From Leeuwenhoekiella sp. MAR_2009_132 (GTDB taxonomy: Bacteria; Bacteroidota; Bacteroidia; Flavobacteriales; Flavobacteriaceae), in assembly GCF_000687915.1 (NCBI RefSeq), contig NZ_JHZY01000004.1, positions 816,001-880,000 on the forward strand: a stretch of 64,000 bases of DNA, given 5' to 3'. The number at the start of each line of letters is the position of its first letter. The stretch's first letter is position 1. Below the pieces are notes generated by a model, which worked only from the letters and a program-made list of their open reading frames with translations, ran no database searches and was not told the origin of the DNA. This document shows positions 54,672 through 63,819 of the stretch, one piece after another. Position numbers and translations under genes: made by a program.

Positions 54672-54873
54672 GCATTTACATAAATGCCCAACCCTTTTAC
54701 TTAATACAGAATTAGATATTTTTTGGGTCACAAAAAAGCAGTCAACTAAGAGTTAGCTAGCAGATAAACAGTAATATACATTACCAGAAACTAATAAACA
54801 TTAGTTTATATACAAGACCGATGTTTTTAATGCAACTTTTTTATTGATATTTAGTCCTTTGAAAAAGCTTTAT

Positions 54874-55422
54874 ATGAATATCAAAAAACCTCTCTGCAGT
54901 ATTAAATTGTTTTTGATCTTAGTTATATTAAGCCTTAACAGCACACTACTGAGCGCTCAGAAAGAAGTTGAATCTAAGAACCTCAAAACTTCATTTAATC
55001 AGCAAAAAGATAGCGTCGTTTATAACGATTTGGGGTTTTTTAAAAAATATAAAAATTCAATAAGTTTTTACAACAATAAATTAGAGATGAGTTTTAGCGC
55101 AAGTCACGTTGTGCAGGGTCTTGCAAACTCAAACACACTACCAGATATTCAGTTACAAGCTGAAGCTGAATTCGTTTACAAATTAAAGCCCAGATTTGAT
55201 ATCTATGCCATAGGGAAATACCTGAGTAACCCTATTAATAATCAAGGTACGAGTCAAACCTATATGAATCCGCTTTTTGAGCAAAGCGAATTAGGTTTAG
55301 GTATAAAAACAGAAATTCACGACATTAAGTTAGACCTTGGTCCTAAATTAATTCTAGATTCTCAAAATCTAAATAAGGGTAACTCATTTAGAATGAGCAC
55401 AAAGCTTTTAAAAAAATTCTAA
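54874..55422 (+). CDS. Exported protein of unknown function
   Basis: 182 aa from the ATG at 54874 (a TTG at 54844 would add ten residues before the signal peptide). Signal peptide ...SLNSTLLSAQ (about residue 28). The mature part is rich in alternating hydrophobic residues (SFSASHVVQGLANSNTL, AEAEFVYKLKPRFDIYAIGKYLSN), suggesting beta-strands of a small outer membrane or periplasmic barrel. No family recognised. It converges on the SDR gene with a 4-bp gap. Confidence 0.65.
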   Translation: MNIKKPLCSIKLFLILVILSLNSTLLSAQKEVESKNLKTSFNQQKDSVVYNDLGFFKKYKNSISFYNNKLEMSFSASHVVQGLANSNTLPDIQLQAEAEFVYKLKPRFDIYAIGKYLSNPINNQGTSQTYMNPLFEQSELGLGIKTEIHDIKLDLGPKLILDSQNLNKGNSFRMSTKLLKKF

Positions 55423-55426
55423 CTAT

Positions 55427-56212
55427 TTACAAACTACTTAGTAAACCACCATCTATAGGAATTTGTGTTCCGGTAATGTATGCTGCTTGTTCGGAAGCAA
55501 GAAAAGAAACTAAATATCCATACTCTTCTGGTTTGCCGATGCGACGTACCGGCACTTTAGCTTCCATTTGTTTTAAAACTTCGTCTTCAGAAATCCCCTG
55601 CTCTTTCGCTTTTTTTGAATTTAATGAAGTAATGCGTTCGGTATCAAAATAGCCGGTGAGAATACTGTTAACGGTGATTTGATCTTGACCTACTTCGCTA
55701 GCCAGGCTTTTTGCCCAGGTGACAACCGCAGCGCGAATAGAGTTTGACAAGACTAAATACGATAAGGGTTCTTTCACCGAAACCGAAGCCACATTAATTA
55801 TACGTCCCCATTTATTTTTCCGCATAGCCTCCAGCGCCAATTCTGTGGTGAAAACAACCGTTTTAAATAACAAATCAAAAGCCTGCTGATAATCTGAAAC
55901 TTCCTTTTCTAAAGCGGTTCCGGCAGCCGGACCTTGTGTATTATTGATAAGAATGTCGACAGTATTGCTTTTGAAAAATTCAGAAATCAATTTTTTATAC
56001 GCGGCAAAGTCGGTAAAATCTACAACCAGAATCTGATGCTGCTGTCCCTGATCTGTTGACAGTTCTTCCAGCACTGCTTCCAGTTTTTCTTGTGATCGGG
56101 ACATTAGTGTTACACTCGCACCGCTAGCCGCCAACTGCATCGCAATGGCTTTCCCAATCCCTGATGTGCTTCCCCCTACTAATGCTTTTTTACCGTTTAA
56201 TGCTATTTCCAT
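55427..56212 (-). CDS. SDR family oxidoreductase
   Basis: 261 aa. NAD(P) motif GGSTSGIGKAIA (about residues 13-24), NNTQG in place of the usual NNAG, the active-site region with SVSVKEPLSYLVLSNSIRAAVVTWAKSLA. At the catalytic tyrosine position the sequence reads S-Y-L-V-L-S-N rather than the usual YxxxK, so the Tyr/Lys pair is not canonical. The C-terminus has AAYITGTQIPIDGGLLSSL. Substrate unknown. It is followed upstream (41 bp) by the cupin gene, a likely operon. Confidence 0.88.
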   Translation of the reverse strand: MEIALNGKKALVGGSTSGIGKAIAMQLAASGASVTLMSRSQEKLEAVLEELSTDQGQQHQILVVDFTDFAAYKKLISEFFKSNTVDILINNTQGPAAGTALEKEVSDYQQAFDLLFKTVVFTTELALEAMRKNKWGRIINVASVSVKEPLSYLVLSNSIRAAVVTWAKSLASEVGQDQITVNSILTGYFDTERITSLNSKKAKEQGISEDEVLKQMEAKVPVRRIGKPEEYGYLVSFLASEQAAYITGTQIPIDGGLLSSL

Positions 56213-56253
56213 TTTTTATTGATATTACAATTCTAATGTCTCAAATCGTACTT

Positions 56254-56571
56254 CTACCTATACTCTTCGCGCGTAGGGCTAAAAACATCCAGAAGTTTAC
56301 AGGCTGTCAATGCCTTACCACTATGTTTTAAATGAGGTGCAATCACAACGATATCTCCGGGATGATACACTTTAGTTTCCCCATCAAGTGTAAATTCAAA
56401 TTCGCCTTCAATCACGTGCATAATCTGCTCATTCATATGACTATGCTCTGGCACTTCGGCGCCTTGTGTTACTTCCCAAAAAGCCAAAGAGGTATTTTGT
56501 GTATGTACCAGTTTACCCTTGTAACCGGGCATTATTTCTTTAGGTGTAATTTCAGATAGTTTGTAATGCAT
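56254..56571 (-). CDS. Cupin-domain protein
   Basis: 105 aa single-domain cupin: EVPEHSHMNEQIMHVIEGEFEFTLDG (metal-binding HxH...E) and HPGDIVVIAPHLKHSGKAL (second cupin box with a His). Small-molecule binding or isomerase-type role; substrate not identifiable. It probably forms an operon with the SDR gene that follows. Confidence 0.88.
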   Translation of the reverse strand: MHYKLSEITPKEIMPGYKGKLVHTQNTSLAFWEVTQGAEVPEHSHMNEQIMHVIEGEFEFTLDGETKVYHPGDIVVIAPHLKHSGKALTACKLLDVFSPTREEYR

Positions 56572-56654
56572 AACTATTGCGTTTATATTTTATTGATGTT
56601 AGTCCCTTCTTTATCTCTGCTCTTGTATCTATCGTAAAACCTTCTATCTCAATT

Positions 56655-57659
56655 CTAATTTCCCCAGATTCTGTTCCACAGACTGCTTAAAACTTGTTTC
56701 ATAGCTTCAGGATCGCGTTGTGCTTCTTCAATAGTAAGATCATCAAATTCATTAGGTATAAGTTGATAGCTGAATACAAAACTTAAATTTTCAGCATTTA
56801 AATCATATGTACCAAAGCGCAAATCATTAAAATACAAGTCGCCCTCTTTGTCTTCTATAGCATACCAACCTTCGGCAATATTACTGAGTCTCTTAACCGT
56901 TTCTGAGTTTTGCAAATCTCCTAAGAGCTCCCGGTTCTTAGAAACACGTTTAAAGGTTATGGGTTTAGAATCAAAAAAAGAATAATCAGCTAAAAGATAA
57001 TACGCACCTACGTCAATATTTGCGTACCACAAAATGGTATTAAATGCCGCCGGCCGTGTGTCGAGTTCTGTATATTCTATATTCTCATCTGCCAATGCCT
57101 GCTCAAATTTCTTAAAGCTTACCCATTTTAAAATTAGGGTAAGTATCATATAGGCCGAACTCACTATGAGTCCCAGACGATTAAATTTTCTGCGCTTCGC
57201 GGAAGTTTTTGGCAAACGCATCGCAAGAATTAAAAAGATTAAAAAAGGTACCGTGTACAGCGGATCGATAACAAAAATATTCTGATAGGCCAGTCGTAAA
57301 TCAAATGGCCAGAAGAGTTGCGTTCCCCAGGTGGTATGCGCGTCGAGTAGTGGATGTGTTACCAGGCCCCAGAAAAAAAGCCAGGACCAGTTTTTCCAAC
57401 TTGCTTCAGCTTTTTTATGGATTTTAGAAACCAGCCACCCCAGCAATGGCGCCATCGCTATACTAAAAACAATAGAATGACTGATACCGCGATGAATTTC
57501 TATAGCCGTTAAGGGATCTAAAAATTTACCTACAAGAGTATCTAAATCGGGAATCGTACCGGCAATGGCACCGTAAAGCATTGCTTTATTGCCTACTTTT
57601 TTACCTAAGACGGCCTCACCCACTGTAGCTCCCAGAACAATTTGAGTCAATGAATCCAT
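56655..57659 (-). CDS. YdjM/LexA-regulated-type membrane-bound metal-dependent hydrolase
   Basis: 334 aa. The DUF457/YdjM region at residues 1-165: MDSLTQIVLGATVGEAVLG, HRGISHSIVFS (metal-binding His pair) and THPLLDAHTTWGTQLFWPF, with four to five transmembrane helices. The C-terminal 170 residues are a soluble extracytoplasmic part. Activity not established. Stop codon of the MutS-like gene abuts its start (57659/57660). Confidence 0.85.
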   Translation of the reverse strand: MDSLTQIVLGATVGEAVLGKKVGNKAMLYGAIAGTIPDLDTLVGKFLDPLTAIEIHRGISHSIVFSIAMAPLLGWLVSKIHKKAEASWKNWSWLFFWGLVTHPLLDAHTTWGTQLFWPFDLRLAYQNIFVIDPLYTVPFLIFLILAMRLPKTSAKRRKFNRLGLIVSSAYMILTLILKWVSFKKFEQALADENIEYTELDTRPAAFNTILWYANIDVGAYYLLADYSFFDSKPITFKRVSKNRELLGDLQNSETVKRLSNIAEGWYAIEDKEGDLYFNDLRFGTYDLNAENLSFVFSYQLIPNEFDDLTIEEAQRDPEAMKQVLSSLWNRIWGN

Positions 57660-59435
57660 CTAACTGTCAATTATGTTCATCTTCCGAAGTAAAAAAGAAG
57701 CATTCATATTCTGGCAAATTCCCTTTTTAAACGTGTAGTCAAAATAAAGTTCGTCGTCTTTAATCTGCGCGTCAAAGTAGTAGTTTTTTACTTGCTCGAG
57801 GTCATCTGCAGCTTCGCAGAGACTTAAATCGTGAGTAGCAATAATTCCTGTGCTGTGGGATGCCACCAGTTTTTCTATAAATTTTCTAGACCCAATCGCT
57901 TTATCGGTGCTGTTTGTGCCTTTTAAAATTTCGTCTAGAATGATAAAATAAGTATCTATTTTAATCGCATTTACAATAAATTGAAGACGCTTTAATTCTG
58001 AAAAGAAATACGACTCGTCATCAGTAAGTGAGTCGCTGGTACGCATACTGGTAATTAATTTTATAGGTGTGTATGCCGCTTCTTTTGCGCATATAGGCAA
58101 GCCTACATTACTCATCACAACACTTAAAGAAACCGTACGTAAAAACGTACTTTTCCCCGCCATATTGGCTCCGGTAATGATAAAAAATTGCTCATTATCT
58201 ATGTTAAAATCATTAGCAACCGCCTTTTTAGGATCAAGTAAAGGATGGGCAAGACCTTCTACTTTTAGGGTGTGGCTTCCAGAAGTAATTTTTGCGAATG
58301 TGTAATTAGGATGATTAAAACTGAAATTGGCCAGACTGTTCTGCGCATCAAAAAAGGCGATGACTTCAAACCAATTTGCCACCTCATCTGCATTGGCCGC
58401 TATCCACTTCTCTATACGATAACACTGTCGTAAATCAGAAAGAAAGAAGGAATTGATAAACACACCAACAAACATATTTGAACGCTGATCGAGAACCCCC
58501 AGCATTTTTGAAAACTGCTTAATTACTGCAGAAGCTTTCACCTTTTGAGACTTAATCTTAGCCTGTTCCTTTTTGAGCAATACTGAAGAAAACTCCTGCT
58601 CTTCCAACAACAACATCAGCTTATAATATTGTTCAAATGTGCTCTGTGTTTTACTGGAATTCTCCCAAAGTGAATTTACTTTCTTAACAAAAGCCCCGCT
58701 TATAAATAACCCTGCAAAAAACCACCACATTAAAAAACTACCTGCGATAAAATCAAAATACACCAGAACAAATAATACCAGAGAAACCACAGAGAAAACA
58801 TTGGGAATCCATTTCATTATTTTTGGAACAAAACCGGTATACGTTTGAAGCCATCTAATAATTGCTTCCGCAGAATTATCTGTCTTAACCAGTGCTGCTG
58901 TGGTTTGGTATTTTTGACGCCATTCTACTTTCTCTGCGAGGTCACGTATCGCTTCCTGCTTTTGAGGAATAGTATCTATATCATTTGCAGTGAGCAATTG
59001 CGCTAATTTTTGTTCTCCAGTTTCTAAACTGCTGCGGTTCATATATTGAAAAAAGGAGCCTCTGCCAAAAAGATCAATATCTAAACTAAAGGGATGCAAC
59101 GGATTCTTATAGTTTTCGCCGTCAGGCAAATTGTGAAAATTACGATTCAACACCTCTAGTTCTGTTTCATTAAGCTGAATTAATTGCTGCAAAAAATCAC
59201 GCTTGTATTGCAAATCTGAATGTCTGGAAACTAAAACCAGAAACAAAATAATTTCTACCACTACAATACCCATAACAGCTTGTGTGTTTGACCACAAAAA
59301 GTAAATCCCCGCGGCACCTGCAAGAAATAAACATAATCTAATCATACTGCTTGCCAGCAGGCTAGATTTGATCTGATTTAATTGTGTAGTGTAAGTTTCT
59401 AAAAAGGAGGTATAGGTTTTTTTAGGATTTTGCAT
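57660..59435 (-). CDS. Membrane-anchored MutS-family ATPase
   Basis: 591 aa. Residues about 30-75 hold two transmembrane segments and 205-245 two more; the C-terminal 200 residues are the MutS domain V ATPase: Walker A ITGANMAGKSTFL (about 410-422), MRTSDSLTDDESYFFSELKRL, Walker B YFIILDEILKGTNSTDK and IATHDLSLC. Canonical mismatch-binding domain I is absent, so this is not mismatch-repair MutS. Bacteroidota often carry it; its role is unknown, possibly at the membrane. Same operon as the YdjM-like gene. Confidence 0.85.
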   Translation of the reverse strand: MQNPKKTYTSFLETYTTQLNQIKSSLLASSMIRLCLFLAGAAGIYFLWSNTQAVMGIVVVEIILFLVLVSRHSDLQYKRDFLQQLIQLNETELEVLNRNFHNLPDGENYKNPLHPFSLDIDLFGRGSFFQYMNRSSLETGEQKLAQLLTANDIDTIPQKQEAIRDLAEKVEWRQKYQTTAALVKTDNSAEAIIRWLQTYTGFVPKIMKWIPNVFSVVSLVLFVLVYFDFIAGSFLMWWFFAGLFISGAFVKKVNSLWENSSKTQSTFEQYYKLMLLLEEQEFSSVLLKKEQAKIKSQKVKASAVIKQFSKMLGVLDQRSNMFVGVFINSFFLSDLRQCYRIEKWIAANADEVANWFEVIAFFDAQNSLANFSFNHPNYTFAKITSGSHTLKVEGLAHPLLDPKKAVANDFNIDNEQFFIITGANMAGKSTFLRTVSLSVVMSNVGLPICAKEAAYTPIKLITSMRTSDSLTDDESYFFSELKRLQFIVNAIKIDTYFIILDEILKGTNSTDKAIGSRKFIEKLVASHSTGIIATHDLSLCEAADDLEQVKNYYFDAQIKDDELYFDYTFKKGICQNMNASFLLRKMNIIDS

Positions 59436-59464
59436 AGTGGCTTAAGCGAAACTGATTTCCAAAA

Positions 59465-59495
59465 ACTGACCTGTGTTAAAAACTACAGGTCTGTT
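59465..59495. terminator. Terminator downstream of the MmcQ/YjbR gene
   Basis: ACCTGT (59469-59474) pairs with ACAGGT (59485-59490); a one-mismatch extension lengthens the stem, and T runs flank both sides. It lies between the MmcQ/YjbR gene end and the MutS-like gene start. Confidence 0.75.
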
Positions 59496-59571
59496 TTTGT
59501 TTATATTTTAATAGTAGTTGGGATTTAAATCCATCAAATCTCGACTAGTTAGTAAATCTAAAGATTCCATT

Positions 59572-59976
59572 TTAATCCAGACTTTTTAATTCTTGTTTTA
59601 GCTTTTTACTAAGACCCTTTACTATTAGATCATAGCTACTGTCTATAAATTGTGTTAGTTGTTTTGGGGTGAGTTCTCCATTTAGTACTACGGTATTCCA
59701 ATGGGTTTTATTCATATGAAATCCCGGAAATATACTTTCAGGATAATCTGCCCGCAGTTGCAATGCTTCTTCAGGATCACATTTTAAATTTATACGCGGT
59801 TCGCCTTGCTCCCAACTACTCAGACTACTTAAAGCAAACATCTTACCCATCACTTTAAAAACAAGCGTGTTCTGATCAAACGGAAACTCTTCTGTAGTAC
59901 CCGGTTTTTTAATACAGTATTCGCGATAGTTCCGACGTCCATTATATCTATACTTCTCTTGAAAAAAAAGGAACAT
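59572..59976 (-). CDS. MmcQ/YjbR family protein
   Basis: 134 aa containing the MmcQ/YjbR core: REYCIKKPGTTEEFPFDQNTLVFKVMGKMFAL, HMNKTHWNTVVLNGELTPKQL. These proteins have a CyaY-like fold; DNA binding has been proposed. The N-terminus MFLFFQEKYRYNGRRN is longer and unlike relatives, which usually start near M-x-x-x-x-x-R-E-Y/F-C. An ATG at 59942 is better placed but one frame off; see findings. It lies 5 bp after the GNAT gene. Confidence 0.8.
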   Translation of the reverse strand: MFLFFQEKYRYNGRRNYREYCIKKPGTTEEFPFDQNTLVFKVMGKMFALSSLSSWEQGEPRINLKCDPEEALQLRADYPESIFPGFHMNKTHWNTVVLNGELTPKQLTQFIDSSYDLIVKGLSKKLKQELKSLD

Positions 59977-59981
59977 TGTAA

Positions 59982-60515
59982 TTAATGTTCAAACGGATAA
60001 TACATTATATAATCTTCCATCAGGTAGCCGTTACCGATGTCAAAATCCCCCGAATAGGCATTTTTAAAACCGTAATGCTCGTAGAATTTAACAGCCTTAT
60101 TGTCTCTATTTACATTTAACAAGACACCGGTATCGCCTGCCTTTTTAGCTTCCGCGAAAGCGAAATCCATTAAATAGCGGCCCGCTCCCGTTCCCTGAGT
60201 TTTAGGCAACACATAGATTTTATCAACCTTGGTTAGACCTCCTTCAGGGTTCAATTTCTTATCCTTATAATGCAGACTGAATGCCAGATAACCCACAGGC
60301 AACTCCTCTTTATACATCAGAAAAAAACGACTCCCTTCTTGTTCCTGCTTTTTAAGTGACGAGATGCTGTACATCATATTCATCATATACGCAATCTGTT
60401 CTGATGAAAGAATGTCTTTATAGGTAGTGGGCCAAACTTCGTCTACCAACTTTTTTAAAACCGGCCAATCTGCCTCAGAAACCGGCTTGATGCTAAATTG
60501 TTTTTGCCCCTGCAT
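59982..60515 (-). CDS. GNAT N-acetyltransferase
   Basis: 177 aa. The acetyl-CoA binding motif LPKTQGTGAGRYLMDFAFAEAKKAG (about residues 107-131, containing QGTGAGR) and the C-terminal VNRDNKAVKFYEHYGFKNAY are classic GNAT signatures. Acceptor substrate unknown. It overlaps the end of the DUF4230 gene by 23 bp and ends 5 bp before the MmcQ/YjbR start. One degenerate GCTTCCGCGAAAGCG palindrome is inside. Confidence 0.88.
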   Translation of the reverse strand: MQGQKQFSIKPVSEADWPVLKKLVDEVWPTTYKDILSSEQIAYMMNMMYSISSLKKQEQEGSRFFLMYKEELPVGYLAFSLHYKDKKLNPEGGLTKVDKIYVLPKTQGTGAGRYLMDFAFAEAKKAGDTGVLLNVNRDNKAVKFYEHYGFKNAYSGDFDIGNGYLMEDYIMYYPFEH

Positions 60516-61128
60516 GTTCTGTGATTTTTCGAGTTTCTACTGCTGCTGTTTCTAAAGCTTTATAATCGAGTTTCCAGCCTATGGTTTGTACCAGATTTTC
60601 CATTAAAGCTACTGTACTTAAGGCTTGTTTTGAAGCTTCGGCAAACAAACCGCTTTGCGGCACTTTATCTACAATATGCTGTTTTGCTTCTCTATTTATT
60701 TCGGTTAGATCTGTAGAAGTAAATGGGTTTGCCCAGCCTTCCTTTTTGTCGTAGTATTTAAAATCGGTTTCAATACTCAGCAATTCTGGCTGCGGAAAGT
60801 CTGTTAGAATAATCGTTCTATTCTTAACATCTGGATGCATTTTAATTTTTGTCAAATCAAAACCTATATACGCCTTAGCATCTATAAGAACCAATGCTTT
60901 TTTGCTTCCGAGGAAGAGATTCATCCATTTATCTTTTACATTCTGATAATGATAAATCTCAGAGAAATCGCCTTCTACCGTTATAAACTTACAAACGTTG
61001 CGTATTTTTTCCATCAATACAACAGATTGCTGTTGTGCGTTTTGCTGACGCATGGTTTTGTTAAATCGCGTAAAAACGAAATAAGCAATGACACTACCTA
61101 AGGCTAGACCTATGAATAAATATTCCAT
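60493..61128 (-). CDS. DUF4230 domain protein
   Basis: 211 aa from the ATG at 61128 (a TTG at 61155 would add nine residues before the membrane helix). One N-terminal transmembrane helix (residues 2-20) followed by a soluble DUF4230 domain (FITVEGDFSEIYHYQNVKDKWMNLFLGSKKALVLIDAKAYIGFDLTKI, WANPFTSTDLTEINREAKQHIV). Family function unknown. It overlaps the GNAT gene, implying coupled translation. Confidence 0.85.
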   Translation of the reverse strand: MEYLFIGLALGSVIAYFVFTRFNKTMRQQNAQQQSVVLMEKIRNVCKFITVEGDFSEIYHYQNVKDKWMNLFLGSKKALVLIDAKAYIGFDLTKIKMHPDVKNRTIILTDFPQPELLSIETDFKYYDKKEGWANPFTSTDLTEINREAKQHIVDKVPQSGLFAEASKQALSTVALMENLVQTIGWKLDYKALETAAVETRKITEHAGAKTI

Positions 61129-61186
61129 AAAAACAAAGATAAAGTTACTTGCCAATTGCGCCCAATAGAAACAAGCATTTACTCAA

Positions 61187-61933
61187 TTAGCTTAAACCAT
61201 ACAATACCGGTTTGCTAGGTGTTGCATCATTTTCAAATGAAGCTATTTGAAGATTAAGCAAATAGCTGCCGTCTGTTACGGTATGGGGTACATAAATCAT
61301 TTCAGTAATTGTAGCATCCATACGTATTTTGCCGTCTAAATCCCAAAAAGCTTTATGGGATGCCAGAACACCCTCATCTTTCTCACGATCTACACTAGGT
61401 AAATCAAGAAGTAAATGTTTTATTCCACATTCTCTAAAAAACACAACGGCCTCTTCTAAGAGATATGGCCAGTTTGTATTTGACCATTTTCTATTTTTTT
61501 TGCCAGACGTATTGGGCAGGGTGCGTATCACTAGAGCCTCTGGTCTATTGGCTCCCAAAGCTTTTTGCACCTGTTTTTTTGTAAACACATAATCTTCCTT
61601 AAATGCTTCAGGAACCAGCGTAACAACCTCTGCAATAAACATAAACGTTTTAAGGCTTTGATTTATGCTATGTACTTTTTCGGTAATATGTCCCACACAT
61701 TCTGTATGTGTGCCGTGTGCGTGCGGATTAAAAAAAATATTATTGAAATTCACGACCGCTCCCTGTGCCACCGCAGCAATCCATTTGCCTTCTTTTACGG
61801 GCTCTATTTTTGGCGCGTTTAAATACCACGCTACAGGATTTGATTCGCCATCAACTAATGGAATACTAAGATCTATAGGTTTTGAAAAATCTACAGTGTA
61901 TTCTTTCTTATCTATTATTATTTTAGCTAACAT
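61187..61933 (-). CDS. Cyclase family protein (kynurenine formamidase-like)
   Basis: 248 aa. The family's metal-binding motif HAHGTHTECVGH (about residues 72-83) resembles HxGTHxDxPxH of kynurenine formamidase and related cyclases, and a second region LLDLPSVDREKDEGVLASHKAFWD matches the conserved D...H stretch. Probably a metal-dependent amidohydrolase. Tryptophan-pathway genes are not adjacent, so the substrate is open. Confidence 0.85.
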   Translation of the reverse strand: MLAKIIIDKKEYTVDFSKPIDLSIPLVDGESNPVAWYLNAPKIEPVKEGKWIAAVAQGAVVNFNNIFFNPHAHGTHTECVGHITEKVHSINQSLKTFMFIAEVVTLVPEAFKEDYVFTKKQVQKALGANRPEALVIRTLPNTSGKKNRKWSNTNWPYLLEEAVVFFRECGIKHLLLDLPSVDREKDEGVLASHKAFWDLDGKIRMDATITEMIYVPHTVTDGSYLLNLQIASFENDATPSKPVLYGLS

Positions 61934-62001
61934 ACTTTTGAGTTGACAGATTTCTAACGTTATAGGTCCTAATTTTAGCGAAACGTTACATTATTATCCT
62001 G

Positions 62002-63183
62002 CTAAAAATTAATTAAAAACAAATCACTTGCCAGACCATCACTTAAAAACTTTCCTTTTTTAGTAACTACAATGCGCTCTTCATCACTAAATAAAAGATG
62101 CGATTCAATGTGCTTTTGTGCTTGCTGTAGCGCATATTCTTTAAATTTTAAACCGAAAGACTCTTCGATTTTTTGAAGTGAAATTCCCCAGATCGTGCGT
62201 AAACCGGTCATCACATATTCGTTATATTTATCGGTTACTGAGAGTGTTTCCCGTTCTATGGGCAAATTACCGGCCTTAATTTCCTTAATGTATTTGGGGT
62301 TGTTATTAATATTCCAACTGCGTACCTCACCATTATAACTGTGTGCCGAAGGGCCAACACCGAGATAGGATTTCCCTGTCCAATATGCCGTATTGTTTTG
62401 AGAAAAATATCCCGGTTTGCCAAAGTTTGAAAACTCATAATTCTCAAAACCTGCTTGTTTCATACAATCAACTAAAATCTCAAAATGCGCCTGAGCAACC
62501 GCATCATCTACCGTTTTAACAATTCCCCTTTCAATAAATTTCTGAAGCGCTGTATGTGGCTCTACCGTAAGTGCATAACTCGATATATGAGGAATATCTA
62601 ATGCGATTGCTTTATTTAAATTTTCTTGCCAGCGGGCATTACTCATATCTGGCATCCCGTAAATAAGATCTATAGAAATATTATCAAAGTATTGTTTTGC
62701 CAGTTTAAGTGATTGCACAGCTTCGACCGCATTGTGTGCACGATTCATTAACTTTAAATCTTCTTCAAAAAAAGATTGAACCCCAATGCTCAGTCGGTTT
62801 ATTTGTGATTGCGAAAGTACTTTTAGCTTGTCTTCGGTCAAATCATCTGGATTAGCTTCTAAGGTAATCTCAGCGTGTTCTGCTACATTAAAATGCAATT
62901 GAATTGTATTAAAAATCTGATCAAGCTCTTTTGCATCTAATAAACTAGGCGTTCCTCCACCAAAATAAATAGTTTTTAAAATACCCGGAATCTCCTCTTT
63001 TCTCAAAATAATCTCATCGCATAGTGCGTCAATAAGTTCTTGCTTTTTACTTAGCGAAGTAGAAAAATGAAAATCACAATAATGGCAGGCTTGTTTACAA
63101 AATGGGATATGAATGTATAGTCCCAGTTCTTCTACCGCTATAAGATTTGTTTTATTTATATCTGAAGAATTTTCGGTTTTCAT
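62002..63183 (-). CDS. hemW: Radical SAM protein HemW
   Basis: 393 aa. The radical-SAM cluster motif CKQACHYCDFHF (three cysteines in CxxxCxxC, near residue 34), YFGGGTPSLL, EANPDDLTEDKL and SIGVQSFFEEDLKLMNRAH, plus SYALTVEPHTAL and the C-terminal HemW domain. HemW is a haem chaperone/radical-SAM enzyme related to coproporphyrinogen dehydrogenase. It has the extra cysteine in CDFHFST typical of HemW. It has about 20 N-terminal residues ahead of the usual YIHIPFC start. 10 bp before it in the same direction lies ruvC. Confidence 0.92.
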   Translation of the reverse strand: MKTENSSDINKTNLIAVEELGLYIHIPFCKQACHYCDFHFSTSLSKKQELIDALCDEIILRKEEIPGILKTIYFGGGTPSLLDAKELDQIFNTIQLHFNVAEHAEITLEANPDDLTEDKLKVLSQSQINRLSIGVQSFFEEDLKLMNRAHNAVEAVQSLKLAKQYFDNISIDLIYGMPDMSNARWQENLNKAIALDIPHISSYALTVEPHTALQKFIERGIVKTVDDAVAQAHFEILVDCMKQAGFENYEFSNFGKPGYFSQNNTAYWTGKSYLGVGPSAHSYNGEVRSWNINNNPKYIKEIKAGNLPIERETLSVTDKYNEYVMTGLRTIWGISLQKIEESFGLKFKEYALQQAQKHIESHLLFSDEERIVVTKKGKFLSDGLASDLFLINF

Positions 63184-63193
63184 GGAGATTATA

Positions 63194-63769
63194 TTAAACT
63201 CCCTTTAGAGGTTTGCGAGCTACAACTCGTTTCTCATTCTGCTTTACAAAAGCATCCCAACCGGTATAATTCTTCCCGGTTTCAACACGACCCGAATTGA
63301 AATGATGACAAACCGCAGCAGCAAGACCATCTGTACTGTCTAAATTTTTAGGAAGGGTTTTAAGCCCCAGCAGGCTTTGAAGCATTTTAGCAACCTGTTC
63401 TTTACTGGCATTACCATTACCGGTAATTGCCATTTTTATTTTTTTAGGAAGGTATTCTGTTACCGGAATTTGACGTGATAAGCCTGCAGCCATTGCTACT
63501 CCCTGAGCACGCCCCAGCTTAAGCATAGATTGTACGTTTTTACCAAAAAACGGAGCTTCAAGTGCCATCTCATCGGGGTGATAGGTATCTATTAACTCAA
63601 TGGTGCGTTCAAAAATAAGCTTCAGTTTTACGTAAGGATCATCATACTTTTTAAGCATCAACTCATTGAGCTGCATAAACTCCATTTTCTTATTTACGAC
63701 TCGTATGAGACCAAATCCCATAATGGTAGTTCCCGGGTCAATTCCTAAAATGATTTTTTCTGATTTCAA
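63194..63769 (-). CDS. ruvC: Holliday junction endonuclease RuvC
   Basis: 191 aa. RNase-H-like fold with the acidic catalytic residues in place: GIDPGT (Asp near residue 10), LEAPFFGKN (Glu near 70), and the C-terminal STDGLAAAVCHH supplying the final Asp and His. It resolves Holliday junctions with RuvAB. Upstream partner of HemW in a short operon on the minus strand. Length is slightly longer than E. coli RuvC (173) owing to a basic tail. Confidence 0.95.
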   Translation of the reverse strand: MKSEKIILGIDPGTTIMGFGLIRVVNKKMEFMQLNELMLKKYDDPYVKLKLIFERTIELIDTYHPDEMALEAPFFGKNVQSMLKLGRAQGVAMAAGLSRQIPVTEYLPKKIKMAITGNGNASKEQVAKMLQSLLGLKTLPKNLDSTDGLAAAVCHHFNSGRVETGKNYTGWDAFVKQNEKRVVARKPLKGV

Positions 63770-63819
63770 ACTTAATTTTTTACATCTTTGAAGCTTTCAC
63801 AAAGCTAAACATAATAAGC

